A DNA stretch of 64,000 bases from Buddleja alternifolia (Eukaryota; Streptophyta; Magnoliopsida; Lamiales; Scrophulariaceae), in assembly GCA_019426215.1 (NCBI GenBank), contig CM033396.1, forward strand, positions 24,443,101 to 24,507,100. The letters are read 5' to 3'. The first letter of the stretch is position 1, and each line of letters starts with the position of its first letter. This document shows, piece by piece, positions 47,749-59,761 of this stretch. Below the pieces are notes generated by a model, which had not been told where the DNA came from, made no database searches, and saw only the letters and a program-made list of their open reading frames with translations. Made by a program: the position numbers and the translations under genes.

Positions 47749-50700
47749 ATTGGTTTATTTTATCAAATGGAAATAAGATAGTTGTTTTTCTGACTTCGTC
47801 ATTAAATAATATTTCTTCAAGTTTGGTAACATTAGAGCTAGCATTTGTTTTTTTAAATAAATTAGGCAACCACACGTCCTTGCTAAATTGTTTAAGCAAA
47901 TCTAAGCATTCGGAATAAGTGTACTGTACGTAGTATGCTTGGAAAAAACTAGTAAAATTGTTTGGCACCACTTTATCGGGAAGATATTAAAAAGACCACT
48001 CAAGTTTTATAGTTTTGCATACTGACATGTGTGATCACCTGGTTTGACCCGTTCTTTAGAAAGAACATCGTGTGGATTCACAATTGACACTTCCAGCAAC
48101 TCCCCAAGATGAATAGGATAATTTCATGCAAGAACAAGACTATATTAGACAATGTTGGTTCTATGCTAGAAATTGCAAGGTTCAATGTGGATGAAGCGTA
48201 ACTCATTTATCTCTTGAATGTATCTCCCTCCAAATTCATTCCCAACATTCCACATCAGATGTGATGCTAGGAACACGTTGTCTTTCAATAAACGAGGGTA
48301 TGAAAATACCTGATGTAAGTTGAAGAAGTACAAAGGTAAATATTTGGGGGTTGTTCCTTTGAGAAACAAATGTTTTGTTAACCCTATGAATCTCTAGGAG
48401 ATCTCTTTCACCTACGCAATGATTGAAGAATCGTTGTGGTGTTAGAAGCCCGATTTCTCAAAGATTAGATCGTTCGAGAAAAGTAAGAGTAGAAGAAAGC
48501 TGATTGTGGAAAACAGAATAGACTCTATTCAAACCAAACCCAATAAGACACAACCTCCAATACGATGGTCTAGTAGAGTATCTCAGCCGCCTGAAAGATA
48601 TGGCAATCTGCTGTAGTAGCAAAAAGATGCCATGAATATGATTCCTCTACTCATGACCAAGCGATGGTGGGCATGGACAATGTGAGATGATGTAATACTA
48701 TGAAAGTGGGAATGGATTGATTAGTTGGATTGGCTTGGCCAAGTTGATGGAGAAAAATGGCGTAATCAATATAAGGGCTTTGACTATAAGGAAACCGTTT
48801 TTCTTCCAGTAATATTCAAATCCATTAGAACTAGGCTTTCGATAGTAGCACGCTTGAATTATGGAATTTGAGACATTGATATGAAGTCTTGTTCATCAAG
48901 GATTCCTTTAGAAGGATGTCCAAATAGAACTTCCCAAAGCTTCATATCTAAGTCTGATTCTCATAACGTGTGGTAGCTGCATAGGTCCACTTATCGAATA
49001 AATTGGATGCCTCGTAGTTGTAATTTTCATTCTGATGAAACAATATCATCAAGAATGAAAATAAACCTCGTGTCTGCAAGAAGGTCAGTGGAAGCAAGTT
49101 AATATTCTTGATATTATATCAACTCGTGGACTGGTCCAAGACGAGGCTCTTAAGCACTCTTTCCATCAAAGACTTGTGAGAAGATACATGTGTCCTTTGG
49201 ATTTGCATCTATAGAGATAGAGCAAACAGGGCGATAGGACTCTCTCAAGCCCTCCACCTAAAGATTGTCCCAATTCAATGGTTGATGGGTAAACTTTAGG
49301 AGAGGTCTCTTGCCTATGAGACATAGACCTCATCTCTCTAAATCTATGAGAAGATCAAAGAGAGATGTGTTGCACGACCTATGCCTTGGAAATAGAATAT
49401 CTCAGGTTAGCAGTGTTATGCACGAGACGGGATCTTGCTTGTGCATTTAGCGAAGTAAGTAGGTTTCAAGCTAACCTGGGAGAGAAGCATGGGAATGCAA
49501 TGAAAAGTATTCTATGGTACTTAAGAAGAACCAAGAATGTAAGAACATGGAAGCGATTACATAATTTTGGATTTTGAATTTGATCATGATGATCGGAAAA
49601 TCCACTTATGGGTCTATATTCCCTCTGAATGGTGGAGCAGTGTATTGGAATAGATTTCAAGCAAAGCACAACTGCCGATTCCACAACTGAGGTTAAGTGT
49701 ATGGCAACCTTTGAGGCTGCCAAACAAATGTTGGGATGTGTGGAGTCAGATCAAAATAGGGTCAAGAAGAGAAGCCAAAATAGAGCCAAGAAGGGTTGGG
49801 GTTGACCGGGGTCGCGAAAGAAGTCAAAAGGCAAAACAATTGGAGCCAAGATTCTAGCCAAGTGGCAAATTCAGCCATTGGTCATGTGGTGCCAGAGCGC
49901 CACGGACGCGGACAACTTTTTTCAGTACCCATTTTTGATGGGCTTTTCGCATTTTGGGCAGTTTTTTGGCATGTCTTGAGTCCTAATTTGATTGGAATTG
50001 TTTCCTATTGTGTTAAGAATTATTCCCTAGTTGTTTAGGATTGTTTTTCCTAATTTGTTAGGGTTTAGGCTTCTCCACTAGTATAAATATGAGAACTCTC
50101 CTTGTAATTGATTGATATATGACACGCTAAAAGCTAACGTCCTATGATAGCAAGTGCACTAGTCGTGTGTAGTAGTAAGTGTGGACGAAAAGTCCGGGTT
50201 GTCGAACCACGGAGACTTGAATTCTAGTTTATGATTTTATACAAAGAACAACTACAATAAAAGTAACTTGAATGTAAAAAACGTGTACAATAAGAACAAG
50301 GTTATGCAAATGAATTAAAACCAATTGTAAAGGGACTAAGGCACATGTTAGGTCCAAATTGATCAAATATACTTATCAAGGCTCTTGTTGTAGAATTACT
50401 CTTATATTGTTATGGTGAAAACTCCTAAGGTAGAGAATAACCGATGTCTCGCGTATAAACTCCTATACTTAGATCGTGATTTCCCAAATATCCCTATCCG
50501 GAAATCTAACCACTAAACATGCATTAATATACTAGAGTTCACTCGATTTGAATCAAACGACTTCACCCGGGAATCTTTACCTATGTCTAGAGCAATTCCT
50601 CATTAGTTGCGGGTCATGATGTGAATTTCTTGCACCCTAAGTCAATTTTCTCCCGAAATATTAACCTAGGCATAAGATTCTAACATATAGTGATCAAGTA

Positions 50701-50962
50701 TATGCAAGATAGACAAAAACACAATTCACATCACATAACAATATAAGAACAACCTCAACAATCATCTATTATAAGCATATATCACAATTTGGCCTTACAT
50801 GGCCCTAGTCTTACAAGATTAGCTCATCATCAATGGCTTAAAAGAATCTAGTGTTGTCATATACATAATCATGAACATAAGAATGCAATAAAAAGCAATT
50901 AAAAACTCCCTCAAGTGTGATTGATGATGATCTTTAATGGTGATGGATGAAGAATGAAAAAT

Positions 50963-51150
50963 CCTCTCTCCTCCTCCAAGCTTGATGATGAATCCTATTC
51001 CAAAAACTCTCCTTCTCTCCCTCCTTATGATCGGTCCCCTTCCTCCCCTCTTTCCTTCTCTCCTCCTCCAACCTTGATGATGAATCCTATTCCAAAAACT
51101 CTCATTTTCTCCCTCTTTATGATCGGTCCCCTTCCTCCCCTCTTTCCTTC
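50963..51150. repeat. Tandem duplication of about 100 bp in LTR K
   Basis: CTCCTCCAAGCTTGATGATG through ATGATCGGTCCCCTTCCTCC is repeated immediately, with few changes. It produces a 72-codon chance ORF (50954-51172). Confidence 0.8.
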
Positions 51151-51591
51151 TTTTTATGAGTGCAAGAGATGATTAGCTTTATAGGTGTAGATTCCCCTCC
51201 CTCCCATGTGTTGTTCCTCTCTTGTGTCCTCCATTACTCTAAAGTGTGTAGTATAAAATTCCATAAAGTAGATCTACCAAGAAACACACTTATGACATCC
51301 CCTCAACACATGTGCTGAATTATGACTAAAAGTGATTCCTTCCCATCATAAAGAGCTGGATTTTTGGCAGAAAAGGAGTTAAGATTCGGATTTCCCACGC
51401 CTAGGCGTGACTCGGAGGGCGCTGGGGCGTGTCTTGGTGCATGTATTTCTCTGTTCAGCGCAGCAATCGTATTTCCGTCACAATTTTCTCTATAGACCTC
51501 CGACTTGGATGATTCAAGTTCCCATTTGAAGCTAAAACATAGATCTATCACTTTATAGAAGGCAACGTTGTCCAATTCGGTCTCGAAATGT

Positions 51592-51651
51592 ACAGAATTA
51601 TCGCTCGAATGTGGCAGGAGACAGAATTATCGCTCGAATGTGGCAGGAGAT
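51592..51651. repeat. Exact 29-bp tandem repeat in LTR K
   Basis: The unit starting ACAGAATTATCGCTCGAATG and ending GGCAGGAG occurs twice in a row. Confidence 0.85.
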
Positions 51652-52042
51652 GCATAAACCACCTAGGTGTTGAAAAACATGCTTGAACTTGTTTTGTACA
51701 TCATTTTTCTTCCCTTTTCTTCATATATTCTCATTTATTACCTGTATTCACTTAACACACTTATTAAATGCAAATGTGACATAATTTAAGTAATAAGTGA
51801 ATCCAAATCATAAGAATTACGGTCTTAAAAACACGTAAAAACACCTCTTATCAGTATACTCTAATTCACTTTGAAAGAAATAAAGATGTAGTCTAGGTTG
51901 GCTCATGGATGTAGGCAAGTTATGCCGAACCACATTAAAATTCTCGTGTTGTTTATCTTCATGTTTAGGCTTAGATTTATTGTTTCTTGATTATAATAAT
52001 CGTGCTCTGGTGCTATCATCTCTAACAACTGCTATTAGAGCC

Positions 52043-53244
52043 ATATGTTGTAGATTTAGGAGACGTCTTAGATTTAGATTTATGGGGAAGTTTTTTTTGG
52101 CTAAACAATGATTTCGTCGTGGGAAAGATGGTAGGAGATAGAAAAATAATCAAGCTCGATGATTTCATTACAGAGAGCATGAATTGAGGTCGTGGTGAAG
52201 CCGGAGAAGATGACAGAGGAGCGTGAGATCGGGTAGATCGTCAACCAAAGAAGAGTAATCTCGTTGAACGTTAATGAGAAAATGTTAAAAAATCGTGGTG
52301 CCAACAGATAGGCAGATTCGCAGCAGTAGAGGCAGGTTTGTGTTTCTAGGTGGGTAGACATGAAGCCAGTGGGAGCAGTTGTGGAGCGGAGCAAATCCGT
52401 AGAGCTAGAGGTCAGAGAGCAAATTAGTGTTTCCTAGAGGGATGAACGAGTTGCTAGAGACCGAGGGGGCAGAGCGATGGTGCCAAGAAAGTAAATCCAC
52501 CGAGCTAGAGGTCAGAATGATAGAATCGATAATCGAGAGGGTAGAGCCATGTAGTCAAGAGACCAGATGGCAGGGTTGTGGAGGCATGACCACGTAGAGA
52601 GAAACCATGAAGATAGGAAGCAGTGCCGAGAGGGCTTGAGCGTGGAATCAGAAGTCATGGAGGCAGGATACGAAGACTGGGTAGGTAGATTCGCAGAGCA
52701 GCGGGTTTATTGGGAGAGGGATGTGACATAGCACGTGGAGTGGGAGCGCGAGCAGATATGTCAGTGGCCTGAGTTAGCCATTGAAAATCGAGTTGGCGGA
52801 TGGATCAGACATAGCTCATGCAGGGGCAGAGAGCAGATATGTGAGGGATCCGAGGTTTTCGTTAAAAAATTCCTAGGTGAAAAGTTGTCAGTGGACGGGT
52901 TGACCAAGGTGGTTTGGGTTGTGACATGTTCGAGTTTTAGAGTAATCTATATCCGAGGGTCAGATGGACCGAGATGGATATGCCACAGTATTCAAAAGTT
53001 GGCTGATCACCCAAAGAAAAAAAGGTAGTGGTGAGGGTTTAAAGAGAGGGAACGATGTTATGGAGAGAGTTCGTCAAGTGGGTGACACTAGAGGATAAAT
53101 GAATTGGAGATACATAGAGAGGTCTCGGGATTTGAGCTCCATTGGGTTTAGGGATGTGTCGACTAGATGAGGTTCACTTAGGAAAAGTGAAGAGGTGATT
53201 CGAGTTGAGTTCGGGTAATTTTGATCAGTCTCCAAGTTGGAGAT
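52043..53244. other. Internal region of element J, non-coding
   Basis: Purine-rich on the plus strand, with short internal repeats such as GAGCTAGAGGTCAGA (near 52402 and 52500) and GAGCAGATATGT (near 52750 and 52830). No gag or pol similarity. It ends with the purine-rich AAGTTGGAGAT before the 3' LTR. Confidence 0.6.
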
Positions 53245-54159
53245 TGTTGGGATGTGTGGATTCGGATCAAAAAAGGGTCAAGAAGAGGAGCCAAAATAGA
53301 GCTAAGAAGGGTCAGGGTTAACCGGGGTCGCAAAAGAAGTCAAAAGGCGGAAAAATTGGAGCCAAGATTATGGCCAAGTGGCACCACGGAGCCAAGGCAA
53401 ATTCAGCCACTGGTCATGTGGCGCCACAATGCCAGATTTAGGGCCACAGCGCCACGGACGCGGACAGTATTTTTCAGTACGCATTTTAGACGAGTTTTTC
53501 GCGTTTGGGCATGTTTTTGGCATGTTTTGAGTCCTAATTTGATTGGAATTGTTTCCTATTATGTTAGGAATTATTCCCTAGTTGTTTAGGATTGTTTTTC
53601 CTAATTTGTTAGGGTTTAGGCTTCTCCACTAGTATAAATATGAGAACTCTCCTTGTAATTGATTGATGTACTTTGATTCACTTTGAAAGAAATAAAGATG
53701 TAGTCTAGGTTGGCTCGTGAATGTGGGTAAGTTATACCCAACCACGTTAAAATTCTCGCGTTGTTTATCTTCATGTTTAGGCTTATATTTATTGTTTCTT
53801 GATTATTTTTCGTGCTCTGGTGCTACCATCCCTAACAACAAATTGTTTGAATTGAGAAGTTCATAGATGGACTTCAAGAGTTTCTTAGCGTAGAAATTCC
53901 ATTGTCATTACAAAAGTGACGACAATGGAGCAATCGCATAGGCTAAGGGACCGAGGTCTCACAACAAATCTAAACACATAGAAAGAAGTTATTCGAAAAA
54001 TCGTTGGATTGAGGCAATATTGTCGTGCAGAAAATAGCCTCAGCTCACAACGTGGCTGACCCACTTACTAAGCCATTATCAAAGGCAGTGCTAAAGCGAC
54101 ATCTTTAGAAGATAGGTATAACATACCATAGCAATTGGCTTTGAGTGCAAGTGAGAGAT

Positions 54160-55556
54160 TGTTAGGTGCGTACCCTTAATGCCAATAAGGAATTAGATTT
54201 AAGTAGGACACTAATTTATATTGTACGAACATTTATAAAGGCAATGACCTTTTGTTCATGTAAAACTATGTGGCATTAACTGTATTGAGCAAACAAGTCC
54301 TAAGATTGAGGTATACTCACCACCACTTATTTGATAGTGTGGAGGCACTGGTGGAGTTATTAAGTGCTCGATCTTATAAATACGGTTCGCGAGTTAAGGA
54401 ATCTTAATTGGGTATTAAGATTCGACTCGTATGACACTTGCTTTGATAAGAAGTGCTAGTCTTACACTGATTAGATAGTGGGAGCTAGTGTCATGGATAT
54501 AGTTAACGAAGTTAATATATTCGAACACGACTCGTAGTGATCCGATCACATGGGTTTTGTTCAGCGACAGTTAATGATTGGGATTACCTGTTGCGATAGT
54601 ATGAGTGAGCTTTAGACCGAAGGAGTCATTTACATTGTTCTTGTACCATTGAATAAGTTATTAGAGTAGTTAGGCCCAATCACCCGATCGTGGGGTCGAT
54701 CTCAAAGTACGATTCAATTGGTGCGTTCGATGATGGGAAGTTGACTGCCAATAGGGGATTCGTTGTTTCGAAAATAAACGAGAAGCAACCTGTACGATCA
54801 TAAGTGTTGTGAAATTAAAGTCTTTGGCCAAAGCAAATATAACTGACACGTAGTGGATATGAAGGGTTGTTCGGTAATTTCACATCAGTATGATTATTTA
54901 GTACATTATCAAGTTCTATGAGTTTGACATTCCATGACTCTTACCTGATCGGGTTGCGTTAGTGAAGAGCTTAGACGCATATGGTATTTGTAACTTAAAG
55001 GTTCGTGATAACATATTCATCTTACTCTTGATGGGGTTTCGGTATACCTCACGGGACTGGCATGGTGATAACTATATCCTTGGAATCCTCCCAATGCCAA
55101 TCAAGATGAGTCGGGTGAGTCGCGCTATATGAAGATGATAGGATGAAATGGTTTTACTGCAAAAGGGTATTTCGGTAATTTCACATGGATGTGAAGCTAC
55201 TAATCGTTTGGAATGTGTTGATTTAATAAATATATATTTAATGGTATGAGATAAATATATTTAATCAATATTAATAGTTAAATTAATTTGGAATGAATAT
55301 ATATTATTAAAAAAAAGAATTTAATTAATTATCTGATTGGATTAGACTTGGATTCATTAATTAAATTACTCAACATTGGGTTATACATTGGATGAGCCCA
55401 ATTATAAGCCCATCCTAGTAGGCTTGGACGCCCGACCCAGCTTGGAGAATAAGCTGCTTGGTTTTGTTTAAATACCCTGGTCATTATTGACTGAATTAGT
55501 TTTTACCTTACAACTTAGAGTTAGGTTTTCTTAGAGAAAAGCAGTAAAAATAAAAC

Positions 55557-55592
<36 letters not shown>

Positions 55593-55846
55593 AAGCCCTA
55601 GCCGTCTGCCCCGTTGCTAGGAAAGGAGGAATATGGAGCTTTTGAAGATCATCATCTTCACGTGACAATCTAGAGGTAGGAACTCACGGGTTGCTACTTC
55701 ATGAACATGATTCCAAACACGCTACAAGAGGTAAATTGTTCTATCTCGTTCTTTGATTAAAATCAATGAAAAGCCTAAATTGATCCATGACTCGGGAATC
55801 GAATAAATTTTTATCCGCTGCGTATTTTGAATAACGATTCCCAACA
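54160..55846 (+). mobile_element. 3' LTR of H
   Basis: TGTTAGGTGCGTACCC to CGATTCCCAACA, 1,687 bp. It contains a TC dinucleotide run (55561-55589) absent from the 5' LTR. The right flank is CGATG; the left partner is lost. Confidence 0.85.
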
Positions 55847-56737
55847 CGATGATGTTATTATTTCAGTTTATAATATTATCATATACACACACAGTTGAGT
55901 GCCACCAAAATTGGTGACATAAAATAAACCTTCGGCTCGCGACACCTCCGACTTGTTGACAATTCCAGCGTGCCACAACATTTGTGTACGGAAAATCTTA
56001 GCTCGCTCTCACGGCTCGGTTACACCCAAGTATATTTCACTAGGAGAGTGTATTACACTTGCAATATGATTGATCACTCAATTTATAAAATACATTTGAG
56101 TGTGACCGAATCGGGAGCGGGTTAGAATTTTGCGTTATATGTACATCTCGTAATGATTTTATTAATTCACCACCAAAGTTAAAACTCACGATCAAGGGAT
56201 ATAGGAAAAAAATATTAAAATTTCAAATTAAGGAAATCGACGATGTTCATTTCCATTTGGGAAAAAGGAAAAATAAAAAACTGATCCAAACATATGACAT
56301 GAACCACCAAAACAAGATAAGCGTACTAAATATCTCGAATATTTTTCATGACAACATTTGGTGCAGCACTCAATCTTCAAATAAGGAGCTAAACGACGTT
56401 CCAACTTTATAATTGATGCCGAGTGGAACATAGTTATTTGTAATCTTTTTCATACAGGATTGGATTATTGCTGAATAGAACATTGAAAATATATATTAGA
56501 AAAATAGAAACACCAAACTGCATCCAGAAACTATATTGCATTATGATAAATGACTTATGTGCCCCCTCATGCTGCAAAATATAATATCTGAACAAGGTGC
56601 TTTTTCTTTATAGAATTTATCACTCACTTTTCATATTAATAAAAGAAACAAGAATAAAAAAAAAAGAAAAAGAAAAAGGCTAAGCTTTACACTACCAAGT
56701 GTCCCGTGTAGTCTGTCTATCTATCTATCCATCTATC
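55847..56737. other. Upstream region of the SWEET gene
   Basis: No gene or known repeat was recognised. It includes A-rich stretches and, close to the core promoter, TCTATCTATC repeats (56716-56740). The minus ORF at 56228-56431 has no recognisable family. Regulatory sites cannot be called reliably. Confidence 0.5.
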
Positions 56738-56747
56738 TATATAAATA
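56738..56747 (+). promoter_or_regulatory. TATA box of the SWEET gene
   Basis: TATATAAATA lies 130-140 bp upstream of the ATG, which leaves room for a 5' leader of about 100 bp. It directly follows the TCTATC repeat. Confidence 0.65.
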
Positions 56748-56877
56748 GGTAGCATAACCATCGCTTATTGTCCATAAATATTGATAGCGAAGTATTTCCT
56801 TTTCGAGCTCTAAATTATTAAGTCTCAACATTTTTTTTATTTGGCAAGCATTTCAAGTCTCCAATTTTGATAGAGAG

Positions 56878-58778
56878 ATGGCAGGTTTCTCTCATGTGCA
56901 CTGGGCTTTCGCTTTAGGACTTCTTGGTAAAACCTACATACTATTATTAATGTCTAGATTCTTTTAAATTTCTAAGTGTATATATATATATATATATATA
57001 GACTCACACACACACTCACACAAAAAGAATAAATAATAGCCCACATTTTGTTTTTTACATTTGACTGACTCGATATTTGTTTGTCCAATAATTTGATTCC
57101 AACTTCAATAGCAAAAGTGTATGTACTAGAAATCTAGCATATTAGATCTTCTATACATTCGAACTCCCATTCCATTTCTTATTACAAAGGACCCGGTGAG
57201 TGACACTAGTCCAATAAGAACTTCAAAAATTACTTATTTACATTAATTAAGAAACACTAGTCCAATGAGAACTTCAAAAATTACTTATTTACATACTAAT
57301 TAAGAAAATACATGTCATTCACTCACCATATTATAAATCTTATAATAGGAGATGCAATTAATATGAGTAGAGCAGCAATAAAAAATCTTATCTGCATCAT
57401 CGTGTGACTTGCGAGTGATGTGAATCTCAGTTTAAAGTTATTTGTGAATATGCACATAATTTCACATTCCATATTTATAACAATTCATAACTTTGTTACT
57501 CCTATTTTGTAGGTAATATTGTCTCGTTCATGGTGTATCTTTCTCCAATGTAAGTCTGTTTCACTTTCATTTTGAGTTAACAATAACATTATCAACTAAC
57601 TTATTGATTAGCTATTGTAAAATCTTATTGCAGACCAATTTTTTATCAAATCTATAAGAAAAAATCAAGTGAAGGTTTTCAATCAGTTCCATATGTGGTT
57701 GGTCTTTTCAGTGCAATGTTGTGGATATATTATGCATTTCTCAAGACGGATACCACGCTCCTAGTTACAATAAATTCAGTTGGCTGTTTCATTCAGACCA
57801 TATACATCATCTTCTATCTAATCTATGGATCAAAGAAGTCAAGGGTATGGAAATATATCAATATAAAATAAATCCTTTTCATATCTCTCTTTTTTCTTCT
57901 ATTTGAAACAAAAAAAAATTTAAATGGATCTCTCGAATTCTAAGTGTTAGTTATTGATCCCATTTGAAATGCAGGTACAAACTCTGAAGTTACTCCTTTT
58001 GCTAGTAGTTTGTGGGTTTGGATTTATCGTTCTATCAACTCATTTCCTAGTGGCGAGAGCTTCAGAACGTACGACTATTGTTGGATGGATTTGTCTAGTT
58101 TTTTCTTTGTGTGTGTTCATCGCCCCATTATGCATTGTGGTAAGCATATATAACACAAATAGAAGATCCTAATTTTACGTGCCTAAAATTAAGTATATAC
58201 TAGTACATTTGGACTTTATTTTGATGCATTAGGTTCTCTGATGACAAGTCAAGTACAAGTGAATAATTCCATTAATTATGCTGTTTTGCAGAGACAAGTC
58301 ATACGAACCAAGAGCGTCGAATACATGCCATTTCTTCTCTCGTTATTCCTTACACTTAGTGCCGTCATGTGGTTTTTCTATGGCCTTCTAATCAAAGATT
58401 ATAACATTGCCGTATGTTCATCTACACGTTAATTAAGATTTGCCCTCCCCCCACGTCCCACCCCTTTTTTAGAAAAACAAAAATGATAATAATTGTATTT
58501 ACATTTCCCTTTCTTTATAGATTCCGAACGTTCTAGGTTTCAACTTCGGCGTGATTCAGATGGTGCTTTACGTCAAATACAAAAATGCAGACAAAATAAG
58601 TGAACAAAACCTTCCTGCAATACAAATAGAAACTGTAAGTTTGGAAGAGCAAAATATTCCGAAAATAACCGAGCAAATTATTGACATTGTGCAATTTAGT
58701 GCTCTATTGCGTTCCGACAAAGTTCAAGGGATTGAAGCATCTCAGCATCAGAATTTGTCCAAGGAAACTGAAGTGTGA
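56878..58778 (+). CDS. SWEET: SWEET sugar transporter, clade III type, six exons
   Basis: SWEET proteins are uniporters that move sugars down their gradient; clade III members mainly carry sucrose across the plasma membrane. The exons are 56878-56926, 57513-57549, 57634-57844, 57975-58139, 58292-58411 and 58521-58778. All introns are GT-AG, and the product is 279 residues, within the family range. The two MtN3/saliva repeats are intact. Repeat one covers residues 9-97, with [20 protein letters not shown] and the clade III-like SAMLWIYYA and [14 protein letters not shown]. Repeat two covers about 133-218, with [28 protein letters not shown] and [14 protein letters not shown]. The four hinge prolines are at 28, 48, 150 and 167. 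A polar tail of about 60 residues follows the last helix, as in clade III. The 37-bp second and 120-bp fifth exons match the usual gene structure. No break was seen, so it is probably functional. Clade is judged by motif memory, not by a tree. Confidence 0.92.
57205..57308. repeat. Tandem repeat of about 51 bp in SWEET intron 1
   Basis: The unit CACTAGTCCAATAAGAACTT... ending in TTAATTAAGAAA occurs twice. The same intron has a (TA)n/(CA)n microsatellite near 56980-57020. Confidence 0.75.
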
Positions 58779-58997
58779 TGGATATTAGTAATGTGACATA
58801 CAATTGAATATTATGTAATATGCATAATATCCGACCTTATGCTCGTTATTTCTATTTGCGAGTGCTGCATGCACTAGGGAACTTTTCCCATTTTAATTGT
58901 ATATTAAAATCTGCTTGAACTAAATTAAATCAATGAATGAGCTGAATCTATTATTTTACTAAACTTTAGTGTCTGCAGCAATGATTAATACTGTTTA
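58779..58997 (+). other. 3' flank of the SWEET gene
   Basis: Probable 3' UTR. AT-rich near-upstream elements (TGTAATATGCATAAT near 58813) are present, but no canonical AATAAA was seen, so the poly(A) site is not placed. Confidence 0.4.
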
Positions 58998-59761
58998 ATT
59001 CTAATTATGGTCTTAAATTTCCTTTGGAATCTCGAAATTTCGGTCCTTCAGATTTATGGGGTCTCGAAGCGAAATCTCACATTCGATCCAAATCTATAGA
59101 ATATCTACCGAAATTTCTCGAAATTTCTGAAATTTTCCAAAACTTTTTCGAAACCCGAAATTTAAAATAAAAAAATACTTTGTTAAATATCTACCAAAAT
59201 TTTCCGAAATTTCCTAAATTTCCCAAAATTAAAAATAATATTTAATTATTTATTTTTAAATAAGATTCAAAATAAGTCCATACCAACATTTAATGTCATG
59301 GGCTGAATACTATTAACATTTAACTAATAATCTATACATGTAGTATCAAAGTGTAGGAAGGAAAGGAATCAATGATAGCGATTTCGATCCTCCGAGAAAC
59401 TCAATGTGATTTTAACTGATGATTTGTATTAAAATTGTGGTACTTTATTTTAATGAGGTTTCTAGGAGATAGGTTATTATTTTACTCTCAAATTATATTT
59501 ATTTTATATTTTTTGCCACAAATTTAGTCTTACTACTTAACAAAATTTTACTATACATATATTATATATACAATATTATTTATGTAAAAGATGCATAATT
59601 ATGATAATTAAAGTTATCTATATTTTTATTGAAAATTTCCAAGTATCTCAATAAATTTCCATGATTTCTCTAAATCGAAACTTTAGATATCCTATTAATT
59701 TCCCTTAATTTACTACCCCGAAATCTTCACCGAAACTGAAATTTAATACCTTGATTCTAAT
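58998..59761. mobile_element. hAT-like MITE with 8-bp target duplication
   Basis: The element is 59006-59753 (748 bp). Its ends are TATGGTCTTAAATTTC and, reversed, CAAGGTATTAAATTTC. The direct repeat ATTCTAAT lies on both sides (58998-59005 and 59754-59761), matching the 8-bp duplication of hAT elements. Many CGAAATTTC/GAAATTTC words cluster in the subterminal parts (59035-59240, 59625-59750), a typical place for transposase-binding repeats. It has no coding capacity. Confidence 0.7.

Larger units (their letters stand above)
50120..51853 (-). mobile_element. Solo LTR K, related to the LTR of element F
   Basis: Its reverse complement matches the F LTR at both ends: TGACACGCTAA... here equals the complement of ...GCGTGTCA, and the right end CTCTTATCA equals the complement of TGATAGGAG. 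TCCGGGTTGTCGAACCACGG also matches. The flanks are ATATA (50115-50119) and GTATA (51854-51858), one mismatch. The 3' LTR of J shows the empty site. It also has a CACGCCTAGGCGTG palindrome near 51400, like F. Confidence 0.85.
49729..53837 (+). mobile_element. Small non-autonomous LTR element J with nested solo LTR K
   Basis: Flanked by ACAAA (49724-49728 and 53838-53842). The 5' LTR is 49729-50119 plus 51859-52027 (560 bp), the 3' LTR 53245-53837 (593 bp), both TGTTGGGATGTGTGGA to CTAACA. The internal region is only 1.2 kb and codes for nothing recognisable. The primer site is a degenerate tRNA-iMet type (TGCTATTAGAGCC, 52030-52042). It inserted into the RNase H remnant of H. Confidence 0.85.
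47754..54130 (+). pseudogene. Decayed copia integrase-RT-RNase H of H, split by element J
   Basis: Collinear with the pol remnants of D1 and D3: integrase debris from about 47960, RT debris near 48880-49060, RNase H near 49670-49723. The part after element J (53843-54110) has the RNase H end equivalent to 20690-20960. It has diverged further than the D copies, with no frame of useful length. The H polypurine-like GCAAGTGAGAGAT precedes the 3' LTR. Confidence 0.75.
35912..55846 (+). mobile_element. Decayed copia element H with nested LINE, solo LTRs and element J
   Basis: Its 5' LTR remnant is 35912-36197 plus 42417-42839. The primer site is at 42841, the internal region 42854-54159, and the 3' LTR 54160-55846. 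The LTR start and internal order are similar to family D, so the two are related subfamilies. Insertions are the LINE (36198-42403), solo LTR C (46248-47748) and element J (49729-53837, which holds solo LTR K). About 964 bp of the 5' LTR are missing at the junction with D4. Confidence 0.8.

Noticed and set aside
52735..53028. 97-codon ORF within element J
   Set aside because: No gag or pol motif is present, and the frame overlaps short internal repeats.
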